This document shows, piece by piece, positions 1-8,001 of a stretch of DNA of 64,000 bases. The DNA comes from Pedococcus cremeus (GTDB lineage Bacteria; Actinomycetota; Actinomycetes; Actinomycetales; Dermatophilaceae). The stretch spans positions 496,001 to 560,000 of the forward strand of contig NZ_FOHB01000001.1 of the NCBI RefSeq assembly GCF_900111375.1. The letters are read 5' to 3'. Under the pieces are notes generated by a model. It worked only from the letters and a program-made list of their open reading frames with translations. It made no database searches and was not told the DNA's origin. Within the stretch, counting starts at the first letter, position 1, and every line of letters starts with the position of its first letter. Position numbers and translations under genes: made by a program.

Positions 1-1
1 C

Positions 2-607
2 CCGCACTACTACCTCAGCGCCACGGTGGACCTGACCGCTGCCCTCTCCTGGGTGCGCGCCCGGAACCGTGAGCTGCCCGTCGAGCAGCGCCTGGTGCCG
101 TCGGCCCTGCTGCTGCTGGCGGCTGCCCGTTCGGCGCGGCAGGTGCCCGAGCTCAACGGCCACTGGGTCGAGGGACGGTTCCGCCCCAGCGACGACGTCG
201 ACCTCGGGCTGATCCTGTCGCTGCGCCGTGGCGGGCTGCTGGTTCCCGCGATCCCCCGCGCCGACACCCTCTCGGTCACGGACATGATGGCGGCCATGCG
301 TGAGCTGACCATGCGGGCGCGGGCCGGCCGCCTGCGCGGCTCCGACCTGGCGCAGCCGAGCATCACCGTCTCCAACCTGGGCGACCAGGGCGTCGAGAGC
401 GTGCTGGGCGTGATCTACCCGCCGCAGGTCGCGCTCGTCGGGTTCGGCGCCGTCTCGGAGCGGCCGTGGGCGGTCGACGGGCTGCTCGGCGTGCGGCCGC
501 TGGTGACCACGACGCTGGCCGGTGACCACCGGGCCAGCGACGGAGCCGTCGGCGCACGGTTCCTCAAGCACCTCGACCGACTGCTGCAGAAACCGGAGGA
601 GCTATGA
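2..607 (+). CDS. 2-oxoacid dehydrogenase E2 acyltransferase, catalytic domain (5' partial)
   Basis: The 201 codons present form the catalytic domain of a dihydrolipoamide acyltransferase. Reading enters from the window edge (PHYYLSATVDL), and the family active-site motif H-x3-D-G is present as DHRASDG at about 524-544. These enzymes transfer an acyl group from lipoamide to an acceptor thiol, normally CoA. Lipoyl and E1-binding domains would lie upstream and cannot be seen. The stop overlaps the ATG of an acyl carrier protein gene (ATGA at 604-607), so the two are probably translated together. That suggests, without proving it, that the acceptor could be a carrier protein. Confidence 0.88.
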   Translation, partial: PHYYLSATVDLTAALSWVRARNRELPVEQRLVPSALLLLAAARSARQVPELNGHWVEGRFRPSDDVDLGLILSLRRGGLLVPAIPRADTLSVTDMMAAMRELTMRARAGRLRGSDLAQPSITVSNLGDQGVESVLGVIYPPQVALVGFGAVSERPWAVDGLLGVRPLVTTTLAGDHRASDGAVGARFLKHLDRLLQKPEEL

Positions 608-852
608 CACCTGACGAGGCACGCACCCTTCTCGAGCAGTCGCTGCGCGTCGTCGTGCCCGACGCCGACCTGACCGGCCTGGGTGGCGAGACCGACATCC
701 GGGAGCGGTTCGAGCTGGACTCGCTCGACTTCGTGGAGATCGTGGAGCGGCTCAGCCAGGGCGCCGGGTTCCGCATCGAGGAGGACGAGGACCTGCGCAC
801 CATCGACGCGATCGTCGGCCTGCTCAGCCGCGGGACGCCGCACCCGGTGTGA
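604..852 (+). CDS. acyl carrier protein
   Basis: This 82-aa protein has the size and four-helix pattern of an acyl carrier protein. The phosphopantetheine attachment motif is DSL, with Ser40 encoded at 721-723, followed by an acidic helix II (DFVEIVERL). The start overlaps the stop of the E2 acyltransferase gene, so it is expected to work with that enzyme and accept its acyl group. No ketosynthase or fatty-acid synthesis gene is adjacent, which argues against a housekeeping AcpP role. Its 3' end overlaps the convergent MFS gene by 29 bp. A serine-less paralog lies at 5306-5590. Confidence 0.87.
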   Translation: MTPDEARTLLEQSLRVVVPDADLTGLGGETDIRERFELDSLDFVEIVERLSQGAGFRIEEDEDLRTIDAIVGLLSRGTPHPV

Positions 853-2167
853 CCGGGCCACCGATCTCACCACCGGGCTCCCCGGCCACCTCGCCAGCCG
901 CCCCGGCCGCCACCTCGCCGACCACGGCGGACGGTTCGAGGTCGCCATGACGACCGGCGCGGGCCAGGAGCAGCACGGCCGGCAGCAGCGCCAGGGCGCC
1001 GGTGGCCAGCGCTGCCCGCACCGTCCACCGGGTGCCGACCCAGCCCAGTGCCGGTCCCCCGGCCCACTCGCCGGCGCTGCCGGCGATGTTGGTGATCGAG
1101 AGCACCGTGGCCCGCGACGACGACTCGGCGATGCCGAGGTTGAGCCAGGTGCGGAACGGCGCCGACGCCAGCGAGCGGACCACCGTGGTCGCCCAGTAGG
1201 CGCTCACCGCGAGCCAGAACCGGTCGGCCAGGGCGAAGGCGAGGGCGGCGCCCAGGAGCAGGGTGTGCAGGGCAGCGAGCAGCCTTGCCAGCCGGGCGTG
1301 CTCGAGTCGCTCGATGCGGGCCACCAGGGGTGCAGCCACGACGAACGAGATGAGCAGGGTGCCCGCCGCCAACACGCCGAACCACGCGACGTCGTCGAGC
1401 CCCCAGAACGTCGGCAGGCCGATGTCGAGCAGCAGGTGGGCCTCCCAGAGCCGGTCCCAGCCCTCGCTCCAGGCACCCACCGCGACGGCCACACCCAGCA
1501 CGGCCAGCAGCACCGGGCGGGCCAGCACCTCGCGTCGGCCGTCGCCGAACGTCGCCAGCGCCGCGCGCGCCGAGGCGGCCGGGCCGGGCACCCGGTCCGG
1601 TCGGGTGAACCCGCGCTCGGGCATGGCCACGGCGAGGAAGACGGCGAGCAGACCTGCGGTCGCTCCGGCGCCCAGCAGGGGCAGGCGCAGGTCGACGGAG
1701 GCGAGCGCCACCGCGGCGCCGATGCCGGTCAGGCCGGCGACCCGCTCCACCTGCGCGCCCCGCTGGTATGCCGCACCGAGCCCCTCGCTGCCCACCTCGT
1801 CGGCGAGCCACGCGTCCTCGGCGCCACTGCGGAACGTCCAGCCGAAGCCCCACAGCGCCATGCCGGCCAGCACGACGCCCGGGCCCGGGGCGAGGCCGAC
1901 GACGAGCATGCCCGACCCGCAGACGACGGCCGCCACGACGAGCGAGAGCCGACGCGAGTACAGGTCGGCGAGCACCCCCGTCGGCACCTCCGAGAGGAAG
2001 TAGGCGACCTCCAGCGCCGTGCCGGCCAGCACCAGCTGCAACGGGCTCAGCCCCGCCTCGCGCACGAAGTAGACCGCCGCTGTCGTCCACGACAGCGTGC
2101 CGACGAACGCCCACGCCGCGGCATACACGAACCAGGTGGGCGTCGCATCCAGCCGGCGCAGGGCCAC
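824..2167 (-). CDS. MFS transporter
   Basis: A 447-aa membrane protein of the major facilitator superfamily with roughly 12 hydrophobic segments. The N-terminal half carries the MFS loop 2-3 signature as SEVPTGVLADLYSRR (charged loop after TM2), typical of drug or metabolite exporters. The GTG at 2167 is chosen because it begins the first helix-compatible stretch (ALRRLDATPTWFVYAAA); the frame stays open much further upstream, but that part reads like non-coding sequence. The substrate cannot be told from sequence. The gene converges on the ACP gene. Two copies of the octamer GTATGCCG fall inside it (1766 and 2119). Confidence 0.85.
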   Translation of the reverse strand: MALRRLDATPTWFVYAAAWAFVGTLSWTTAAVYFVREAGLSPLQLVLAGTALEVAYFLSEVPTGVLADLYSRRLSLVVAAVVCGSGMLVVGLAPGPGVVLAGMALWGFGWTFRSGAEDAWLADEVGSEGLGAAYQRGAQVERVAGLTGIGAAVALASVDLRLPLLGAGATAGLLAVFLAVAMPERGFTRPDRVPGPAASARAALATFGDGRREVLARPVLLAVLGVAVAVGAWSEGWDRLWEAHLLLDIGLPTFWGLDDVAWFGVLAAGTLLISFVVAAPLVARIERLEHARLARLLAALHTLLLGAALAFALADRFWLAVSAYWATTVVRSLASAPFRTWLNLGIAESSSRATVLSITNIAGSAGEWAGGPALGWVGTRWTVRAALATGALALLPAVLLLARAGRHGDLEPSAVVGEVAAGAAGEVAGEPGGEIGGPVTPGAASRG

Positions 2168-2257
2168 GTGGCGAGTATGGGTGCCGAACCGCGGCCGTTG
2201 CCATGCCTTTTCGCGGAGCCGGCCGTGGTCCGGCACGCCGGTCGGTAGGGTCGGGAC

Positions 2258-4309
2258 GTGCCGCACCTGGGCCGTGCCGGGGACCTCGTCCCCACGCTCC
2301 GCGATCTCGCCGATGCCGGGTGGGGGCTGCTCACCACGAGCCTCGGCCTCGGCGCGGCCATCGCGCTCGTCGACGGCGTCACAGCCGACGGCCCGGTGCC
2401 AGTCATCTTCGTGGCCGTCACCGTCGCGGGCGGCGACTTCCTGCTGCGCCCCCTGCTGCGCGTGCTGGCCCTCGGGATCGGGGCCATCGGCGCCATGGTC
2501 GCCGGGCTCCTCGCCCAGGTGGCGCTGGCCTGGGGCGCCCTGCTGCTCGTACCGGGCATCGGCGTCACCGACTGGGGTGCGGTGCTGGTCGTGCTGGTGG
2601 TGGCCTCCGTGGTGATGGCACTGGGCCGCTGGCTGGTCGGGGCCAACGACAGCTCGTACGTCCTCGGCGACATCATGCGCCGTGCCAGGTCGCGGGCGCG
2701 GGCTCGTGAACGCCGCGGCGAGCCGGCCCTCCCCGCCGAGGCGGGGCTGCTCCTCGTGCAGCTCGACGGCCTCTCGCGCAGCGCCCTCGAACAGGCCATC
2801 GAGGCGGGGCTCGCGCCGACGATGGCGCGCTGGCTGCGCGAGGGCACCCACCACCTGACGAGCTGGTGGTCGCAGGTGCCCTCGACCACCCCGTCGGCCC
2901 AGGCCGGCGTGCTGCACGGCAACAACCAGCCGATCCCCGCGTTCCGCTGGTGGGACAAGGAGCTCGGCCGCCTCGTCGTGGCCAACCGTCCCCAGGACTC
3001 GGCCCTCGTGGAGTCGCGGGTCAGCGACGGCAACGGCCTGCTCGCGCACGGCGGCGTGGCGATCAGCACGATGTTCTCGGGCGACGCCCAGACCCGCCTG
3101 CTCGTCATGAGCGCCGCCGGTGGCGGGGGCGGCCTCGGGCCGGGGCCGAGCTTCCTGCGCTTCTTCGCCAGCCCGTTCGTGCTCTCCCGCGCGCTGAGCC
3201 GCAGCGTGCTCGAGATGGTCAAGGAGCTCTACCAGGGCCGTCGGCAACGGGTCCGCAACGTCGTGCCCCGCGTTCGCCGGCAGGGCTGGTACGTCGTGCT
3301 GCGGGGCATCAGCAACGTGCTGCTGCGCGACCTCAACGTCTCGCTGGTGGCCGAGCACCTGGTGCGCGGCACCCCCGCCATCTACGTCAACCTCGTCGAC
3401 TACGACGAGATCGCCCACCACGCCGGCCCCAGCCGGCCGGAGGCGCTGCGGGCCCTCGAGGGGCTCGACGGCGTGCTGGCGCTGCTCGAGCAGGTGCTGC
3501 TGACCTCGGGACGCTCGTACCGGGTCGTGGTCCTGTCCGACCACGGGCAGAGCCTGGGCGCGACCTTCCGGCAGGTGGAGGGCACCGACCTCGCGACGGT
3601 GTGCCGTGGGCTGCTGGAGGTGCCGGACAGCGCGTCCGTGGAGGCCTCCGAGGGAGAGGCCTGGGGTCCGGTGAACACCCTGCTCACCACGCTGCTGAGC
3701 AGCCGTCCCGCCCGCCGTCCCGTCGTCGTCGGACCCGACCGACACCGGCCCGAGGCCGCCGCCACCGAGCAGCTTCCCGAGCTGGCCGTCGTGGCCTCGG
3801 GGAACCTCGGCGCGGTGTGGTTCCCGCGGCTGCCGGGCCGGGTGACCCTCGAGGAGGTGCACGTGCGCTGGCCCCGGCTGGTGCCCGGCCTGGTGAGCCG
3901 CGACTCCGTCGGCGTGGTGGTGGCGCAGACCGAGAGCCGCGGGCCCGTCGCAGTCGGCCGGGCGGGGCTGTGCGTGCTGGGCGACGGCACGGTCGAGGGA
4001 GAGGACCCCTTGGCCCAGTACGGCCCCCGTGGACGTGCCGACCTGCTGCGCTGCGCCGGGCTCGACAACGCGGCCGACCTCATCGTCGTCTCCTCCGTCG
4101 ACGCCTACGGCCAGGTGCACGCCTTCGAGGAGCAGGTGGGCTCGCACGGCGGCCTCGGGGGGCAGCAGAATGAGGCCGTGCTCCTCTACCCCGCCGACCT
4201 TCCCGTGGAGGACGGCGACCCCCTTGCAGGCGGGAGGGAGCTGGTCGGCTCCGAGGAGCTGCACGACCAGCTCGTCGCGTGGATGCGCCGGCTCGGGGTG
4301 CGTCCGTGA
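2258..4309 (+). CDS. membrane-anchored phosphodiesterase (holin-4-like N-terminus plus alkaline phosphatase-like domain)
   Basis: This 683-aa protein joins a membrane region of about four helices (residues about 20-135, like the phage holin family 4 fold found in these proteins) to a nucleotide pyrophosphatase/phosphodiesterase domain of the alkaline phosphatase superfamily from about residue 155. Visible motifs are LLVQLDGLSRSAL (first metal Asp), STTPSAQAG (nucleophile region), LVDYDEIAHHAG and VVLSDHGQSLG (metal Asp and His). It probably hydrolyses a phosphodiester at the membrane face; the substrate is unknown. The GTG start at 2258 is the first in frame. The stop overlaps the GTG of the next hydrolase (GTGA), so they form an operon. 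Confidence 0.83.
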   Translation: MPHLGRAGDLVPTLRDLADAGWGLLTTSLGLGAAIALVDGVTADGPVPVIFVAVTVAGGDFLLRPLLRVLALGIGAIGAMVAGLLAQVALAWGALLLVPGIGVTDWGAVLVVLVVASVVMALGRWLVGANDSSYVLGDIMRRARSRARARERRGEPALPAEAGLLLVQLDGLSRSALEQAIEAGLAPTMARWLREGTHHLTSWWSQVPSTTPSAQAGVLHGNNQPIPAFRWWDKELGRLVVANRPQDSALVESRVSDGNGLLAHGGVAISTMFSGDAQTRLLVMSAAGGGGGLGPGPSFLRFFASPFVLSRALSRSVLEMVKELYQGRRQRVRNVVPRVRRQGWYVVLRGISNVLLRDLNVSLVAEHLVRGTPAIYVNLVDYDEIAHHAGPSRPEALRALEGLDGVLALLEQVLLTSGRSYRVVVLSDHGQSLGATFRQVEGTDLATVCRGLLEVPDSASVEASEGEAWGPVNTLLTTLLSSRPARRPVVVGPDRHRPEAAATEQLPELAVVASGNLGAVWFPRLPGRVTLEEVHVRWPRLVPGLVSRDSVGVVVAQTESRGPVAVGRAGLCVLGDGTVEGEDPLAQYGPRGRADLLRCAGLDNAADLIVVSSVDAYGQVHAFEEQVGSHGGLGGQQNEAVLLYPADLPVEDGDPLAGGRELVGSEELHDQLVAWMRRLGVRP

Positions 4310-5079
4310 GGCTGCGGGTCACCTGGCTCGGCCACTCCACCGTGGTCCTCGACCTCGGCGGCGTGCGCCTGGTGGCCGACCCGCTGCTCGAGCGACACGC
4401 CGGCATCCTGCGGCGGCGGTTCGCGACACCGGACACGGGCGCATGGGAGCGCCTCGACGCCGTGCTGCTCTCCCACCTGCACCACGACCATGCCCACCTG
4501 TCCTCGCTGCGCCAGCTGAACGGCATACCCGTGCTCACCTCGCGGGCCAACGCCCGGTGGCTGGCAGGGAAGGGCCTGGCCGCCGGCACCGGCCTCGACG
4601 AGGGCCAATGGGCCACGCTGGGGTCAGACGGGCAGGTCCGGGTGCGCCTGGTGCGGGCGGTGCACGGGCACCGGCCCATGCCGCACCGCCCCAACGACGC
4701 CAACGGCCACCTCGTGCAGGCCGCCGGCACGACCGTGTGGGTCGCCGGTGACACCGAGCTGTACCGCGACATGGCCGACCTCGCGGAGCTGGCCGGCGCC
4801 CCGATCGACCTCGCAGTGGTGCCCGTCTCGGGCTGGGCGCCGCGGCTCTCCGGCGGCCACATGGGCCACGAGGAGGCGGCGCGGGCGTGCGACGTCGTGG
4901 GTGCCCGCCACGCCATCCCGGTGCACTGGGGCACGCTGCACATGCCGGCCGGCAGGCACCTGCCGCGCGGCTGGATGGACCGGCCGGGGCTCGCGTTCGC
5001 CCACGACGTGCAGCGGCTGGCCCCCGGCTGCGAGCCGGTCGTGCTGCACCCCGGCGAGTCCTGGACGCTCCCGGGCTGA
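4306..5079 (+). CDS. MBL-fold metal-dependent hydrolase (UlaG/NAPE-PLD-like)
   Basis: A 257-aa metallo-beta-lactamase-fold protein. The zinc motif H-x-H-x-D-H is present as HLHHDH at about residues 59-64, with further ligands in VAGDTELY and PVHWGTLH. The WLGHSTVVLDL start resembles UlaG-like and N-acylphosphatidylethanolamine phospholipase-like enzymes. GTG at 4306 overlaps the stop of the phosphodiesterase gene (GTGA). An in-frame ATG at 4279 would add nine residues but lengthen the overlap. Coupling to a phosphodiesterase suggests action on a phospho- or lipid substrate, which is inference. The octamer CGGCATAC at 4521 encodes Ile here with the rare codon ATA. Confidence 0.85.
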   Translation: MRLRVTWLGHSTVVLDLGGVRLVADPLLERHAGILRRRFATPDTGAWERLDAVLLSHLHHDHAHLSSLRQLNGIPVLTSRANARWLAGKGLAAGTGLDEGQWATLGSDGQVRVRLVRAVHGHRPMPHRPNDANGHLVQAAGTTVWVAGDTELYRDMADLAELAGAPIDLAVVPVSGWAPRLSGGHMGHEEAARACDVVGARHAIPVHWGTLHMPAGRHLPRGWMDRPGLAFAHDVQRLAPGCEPVVLHPGESWTLPG

Positions 5080-5305
5080 GGAACCGTGGCCGGCACCACC
5101 GCCCGGCCGACTCGCGTGCCGGGGAGGTTCCGGACGGGCCGGGCCCAACCGGGACGAACCGGCCACCGCCCGGGTGGACATGTCCTGTCGCGCAAGGCCG
5201 TTGGGCCCTGTTTCGCTGACAGCGCCCTCATCCATATTGCAGAGTGCAGGGGGAGGCAAGAACAGCTGGACGCCCGATGGTCCGGCCCGACCCGGTGAGG
5301 TGCCC

Positions 5306-5590
5306 GTGACCCCCGACAAAGCCCGAACGATCTACCTCAAGGCCGTACGCAAGGTCGCCCCGGACGCCGACCTCGAGGCGGTGCGCGCCGGAGCCGACGT
5401 CCGCTACGTCTGCCACCTCGACCCGCCGCGCTTCTGCAGCTTCGTGGGCAGGCTGAGCGAGCTGGCCGGCTTCGAGGTGCACCTCGACGACGCGGACGCC
5501 GACAGCCTGCGCACCATCGACGACGCGGTCCGCTTCCTCGTCAACGAGTCGTCGCGCCTCACCCTGCTCGGCCTGCACACGGCCGGCTGA
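5306..5590 (+). CDS. ACP-like protein lacking the phosphopantetheine serine
   Basis: This 94-aa protein aligns along its length with the ACP at 604-852: both begin MTPD-ARTL/I, share PDADL and LAGF/GAGF, and end in LRTID-x-V-x-L. Where the ACP reads LDSLDF this one reads LDPPRF, so the serine that would carry phosphopantetheine is Pro. It cannot be a conventional carrier; a regulatory or structural partner is possible. The GTG at 5306 aligns with the ACP start. It stands alone after a 226-bp gap that holds an AT-rich spot (CCATATTG near 5231) that may be part of a promoter. The call as an ACP relative rests on the alignment by eye. Confidence 0.7.
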   Translation: MTPDKARTIYLKAVRKVAPDADLEAVRAGADVRYVCHLDPPRFCSFVGRLSELAGFEVHLDDADADSLRTIDDAVRFLVNESSRLTLLGLHTAG

Positions 5591-5653
5591 CGCCGTCCAG
5601 GGGCGCAACGCAGACCCGCAGCCGATCCGCCTCCTGAGCCAGGAGCCGACACC

Positions 5654-6088
5654 ATGGCCACCACCGCCTCACCCAGACGGCCGAGCGTGGCTGCCCGGCG
5701 CAGCGGCTACATCGTCGCCGCCGCCCTCAACGGGCTGGTGCTCTACCTGGTCAACCGCCGACCCGGCTGGGAGGCCCTGCCCTTCCTGACGCAGGACATG
5801 ACCAAGGTGCTCGGGCTCGTGAACGCCTCGATCCTGACCGGCATCATCACCAACCTGGTCTACCTGTTCGCCGACCCGCCCCGGCTCCGCTCGCTCGGCG
5901 ACCTCGTCACCACCGGCATCGGGCTCGCCGCGATGGTGCGCATCTGGCAGGTGTGGCCTTTCTCGTTCGAGGGTGGGGGATTTCCCTGGGACACGGTGTT
6001 CCGCTGGCTCGTGGCGATCGGCATCGTCGGCAGCGCCATCGGCATCGGCGTCGCCATCGTCACCCTGGTGCGCGGCACGCACCGCTGA
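5654..6088 (+). CDS. four-helix membrane protein of unknown function
   Basis: This 144-aa protein has about four hydrophobic helices (near residues 18-36, 50-70, 80-100 and 112-135), a basic N-terminus and the aromatic loop WQVWPF between helices 3 and 4. ATG 5654 follows a GGAG-type ribosome binding site (ccaggagccgacacc). It resembles small actinobacterial hypothetical membrane proteins and I do not recognise a family. It is followed by short degenerate GC-rich repeats (about 6074-6149) and a convergent membrane protein gene. Confidence 0.7.
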   Translation: MATTASPRRPSVAARRSGYIVAAALNGLVLYLVNRRPGWEALPFLTQDMTKVLGLVNASILTGIITNLVYLFADPPRLRSLGDLVTTGIGLAAMVRIWQVWPFSFEGGGFPWDTVFRWLVAIGIVGSAIGIGVAIVTLVRGTHR

Positions 6089-6146
6089 CCGTGACGACGC
6101 ACCTCTGACCGCGCGGCACCGCTGACGGCGCCCCGCTGACGACGCG

Positions 6147-7034
6147 TCAGTCGGCCCGGTCGAGGTGGCGAAGGTGCCAGACCACGGCCGCCCCGAGCGC
6201 CGCACCCAGCGCCAGGAACGGGCCGACCAGCGCGGTGGACGCGAGGTCGGGCTGCGAGGTGTCGGCCTGCGCGCCGAACCACTGGTCGCTCGCGATGCTG
6301 AGGCACTCCACCGCGTAGAAGGTCAGCAGGCCACCGCCGAGCAGCACGCCCCAGGGCCGGTGGTTCCAGAACCACCAGGCCGCCACCAGGGCCGCCGGCA
6401 CCCAGAACGCGAGGTCCTGCACCCAGACCGGGCTGGTGAGCATCCCGCTGCCCTCCAGCAGCGACCCGGGGTGGGGTGTGAAGACGACCGGCAGGATCCG
6501 CACCAGCCAGGCCAGGCCGTTCAGCACCGCGAAGAGGGCGGTCACCGCCGCGAGCTGCTGGGTGGGCATCCGCCCGTGGACGCGCGCCGTGAACCGGTGC
6601 ACCTCCACGGCCCGCAGCAGCACGAGCAGCGACCACAGGCCGAGGCCCAGCATCGCGACATAGGCGAGGAAGAGGTTGTTCATCGGCGTGCCGAAGCAGA
6701 ACAACACGCCCTGGTACAGCAGGTAGGCGATGGCACCGAGCCACACGACCAGCCCCCGTGCCGATCCGCGCGAGGACGCCGCCATGGCGACCAGCAGGGC
6801 GGGCACACCGAGGGCGAGCACGACGAGGGCCGTACCGCGCAGGTTGCCCTGGGTGACCTCGGGTCCGGTCAGCACCGACGGCGCCCACAGGCTGAAACCC
6901 GCCGAGACGGCCGCCGCGACCGCGAGGCAGCCGGACAGCACGTACGGCCAGCGGGTCGGCGCCAGCACGAGTGGCCTCGTCGCGTGCTCGCGGGGCACGG
7001 CCGGGAACTCGACCTGGATCTCGATGTGCCGCAT
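6147..7034 (-). CDS. integral membrane protein of unknown function
   Basis: A 295-aa protein with seven or eight hydrophobic segments and a short cytosolic N-terminus (MRHIEIQVEF). The ATG at 7034 is preceded by a good ribosome binding site (AAAGGGG, 6 nt before it). I see no cofactor or transport motif and do not recognise the family. The coding strand and the open frame are well supported by codon bias. The 264 bp upstream, shared with the divergent YtfJ gene, contains a GTATGCCG copy at 7159. Confidence 0.72.
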   Translation of the reverse strand: MRHIEIQVEFPAVPREHATRPLVLAPTRWPYVLSGCLAVAAAVSAGFSLWAPSVLTGPEVTQGNLRGTALVVLALGVPALLVAMAASSRGSARGLVVWLGAIAYLLYQGVLFCFGTPMNNLFLAYVAMLGLGLWSLLVLLRAVEVHRFTARVHGRMPTQQLAAVTALFAVLNGLAWLVRILPVVFTPHPGSLLEGSGMLTSPVWVQDLAFWVPAALVAAWWFWNHRPWGVLLGGGLLTFYAVECLSIASDQWFGAQADTSQPDLASTALVGPFLALGAALGAAVVWHLRHLDRAD

Positions 7035-7298
7035 GACGTTCCCCTTTCGTCGACACCCCCACCGTGTCGTCGCCGTCGCCGCGCGCCACAGGGGCGAAGG
7101 GCACCGGTTCGGCGCGACCCAGCCGGTTCGTGGCCGTGCCGCTCCTGGTGTCCCAGCCGTATGCCGCGGCACACGCCGGCCTCGCCGGTCCCCTGGGCGT
7201 CGGGCTGCCGTCAGGTGTTGGCGCGCGCCACGAGAAAGGCTGTGGGCTAGGACTTTTGGACCTGCGGAGCGAGGGGGCGTCCCACCTACGGTGGCGGC

Positions 7299-7634
7299 AT
7301 GGACATCCAGCAGCTTCTCGGCCAGGCCACCGACAGCGCCAAGGTCTCGCGGGTCTTCGGCGAACCGATCCACGAGGGAGACGTGCTGCTCGTGCCGGTC
7401 GCCCGCGTGCGGGGCGGCGCCGGCGGGGGTTCCGGCACCAGCCCGCAGAACGAGGGCGAGGGCAGCGGCGGCGGCGGGGGGTTCACCGCTGACCCGGCAG
7501 GCGTCTACGTCGTCAAGGGCGGCGAGGTCAGCTGGCGTCCGGCCGTGGACGTCAACCGTGTCGTCATGGGTGCCCAGCTCGTGGCCATCGTGATGGCCAT
7601 GGCGCTCCGCTCCCTGCTGCGCCGACGGCGGTGA
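7299..7634 (+). CDS. YtfJ/GerW-family protein
   Basis: This 111-aa protein matches the YtfJ (GerW) family: an N-terminal helix, the core VFGEPIHEGDVLLVPVARV, a Gly-rich loop (GGAGGGSGTSP and a run of Gly near residue 57), then GVYVVKGGEVSWRPAVDVNRV and a hydrophobic C-terminus that could sit at a membrane. In Bacillus a family member is a spore protein needed for germination. In non-sporulating actinobacteria the role is unknown, so no sporulation function is implied. It is alone on its strand, ahead of a small membrane protein gene. Confidence 0.82.
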   Translation: MDIQQLLGQATDSAKVSRVFGEPIHEGDVLLVPVARVRGGAGGGSGTSPQNEGEGSGGGGGFTADPAGVYVVKGGEVSWRPAVDVNRVVMGAQLVAIVMAMALRSLLRRRR

Positions 7635-7692
7635 CCTCGACCTGAGTACCGGCGCCCATGACGGGACGCCCGATGCGCGTCATCGTGGGCGC

Positions 7693-8001
7693 ATGACGAT
7701 GAACCGCAGCCGCCTGTCGTACGTCTGGGCGCTCGCCCTCCTGTGGGCTCTACCCGCCGTCGCCTTCTCCGCCTGGATCCTCACGGCGCCCGAGCACAAC
7801 CCCGACGGCCAGTGCGAGGGCATCGGCTTCGGGTGCACCCTCACCCCTCATGACGGGGCCGTGTTCATGGCGATGATCTCGACACCGGTGCTGCTCCTCG
7901 CAGGCGGCTTGGCCTGCCTGACCATCTGGGTCCTGCGGCGGCGTGGTGAACGGCGCTCGCACCGTGCGACCGCTGTGTCGAGCGTCGAGCTCAGGCCCTG
8001 A
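7693..8001 (+). CDS. small two-helix membrane protein
   Basis: This 102-aa protein has hydrophobic helices near residues 10-28 and 54-76, separated by a loop with two cysteines (CEGIGFGC) that would face outside and could form a disulfide. The C-terminus is basic. No family is recognised. Its 3' end overlaps the convergent DUF2252 gene by 11 bp. The next in-frame start after 7693 is ATG 7699 (two residues shorter). Confidence 0.62.
   Translation: MTMNRSRLSYVWALALLWALPAVAFSAWILTAPEHNPDGQCEGIGFGCTLTPHDGAVFMAMISTPVLLLAGGLACLTIWVLRRRGERRSHRATAVSSVELRP

Noticed and set aside
824-4264. A 1146-codon open frame on the minus strand running over the phosphodiesterase and MBL genes
   Set aside because: Only the part up to 2167 reads as a protein (MFS). 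The rest is the antisense frame of two clear plus-strand genes and is open because of high G+C.
5080-5305. A gene in the gap before the ACP-like protein
   Set aside because: Open frames there lack a ribosome binding site and coding bias; the gap more likely holds a promoter.
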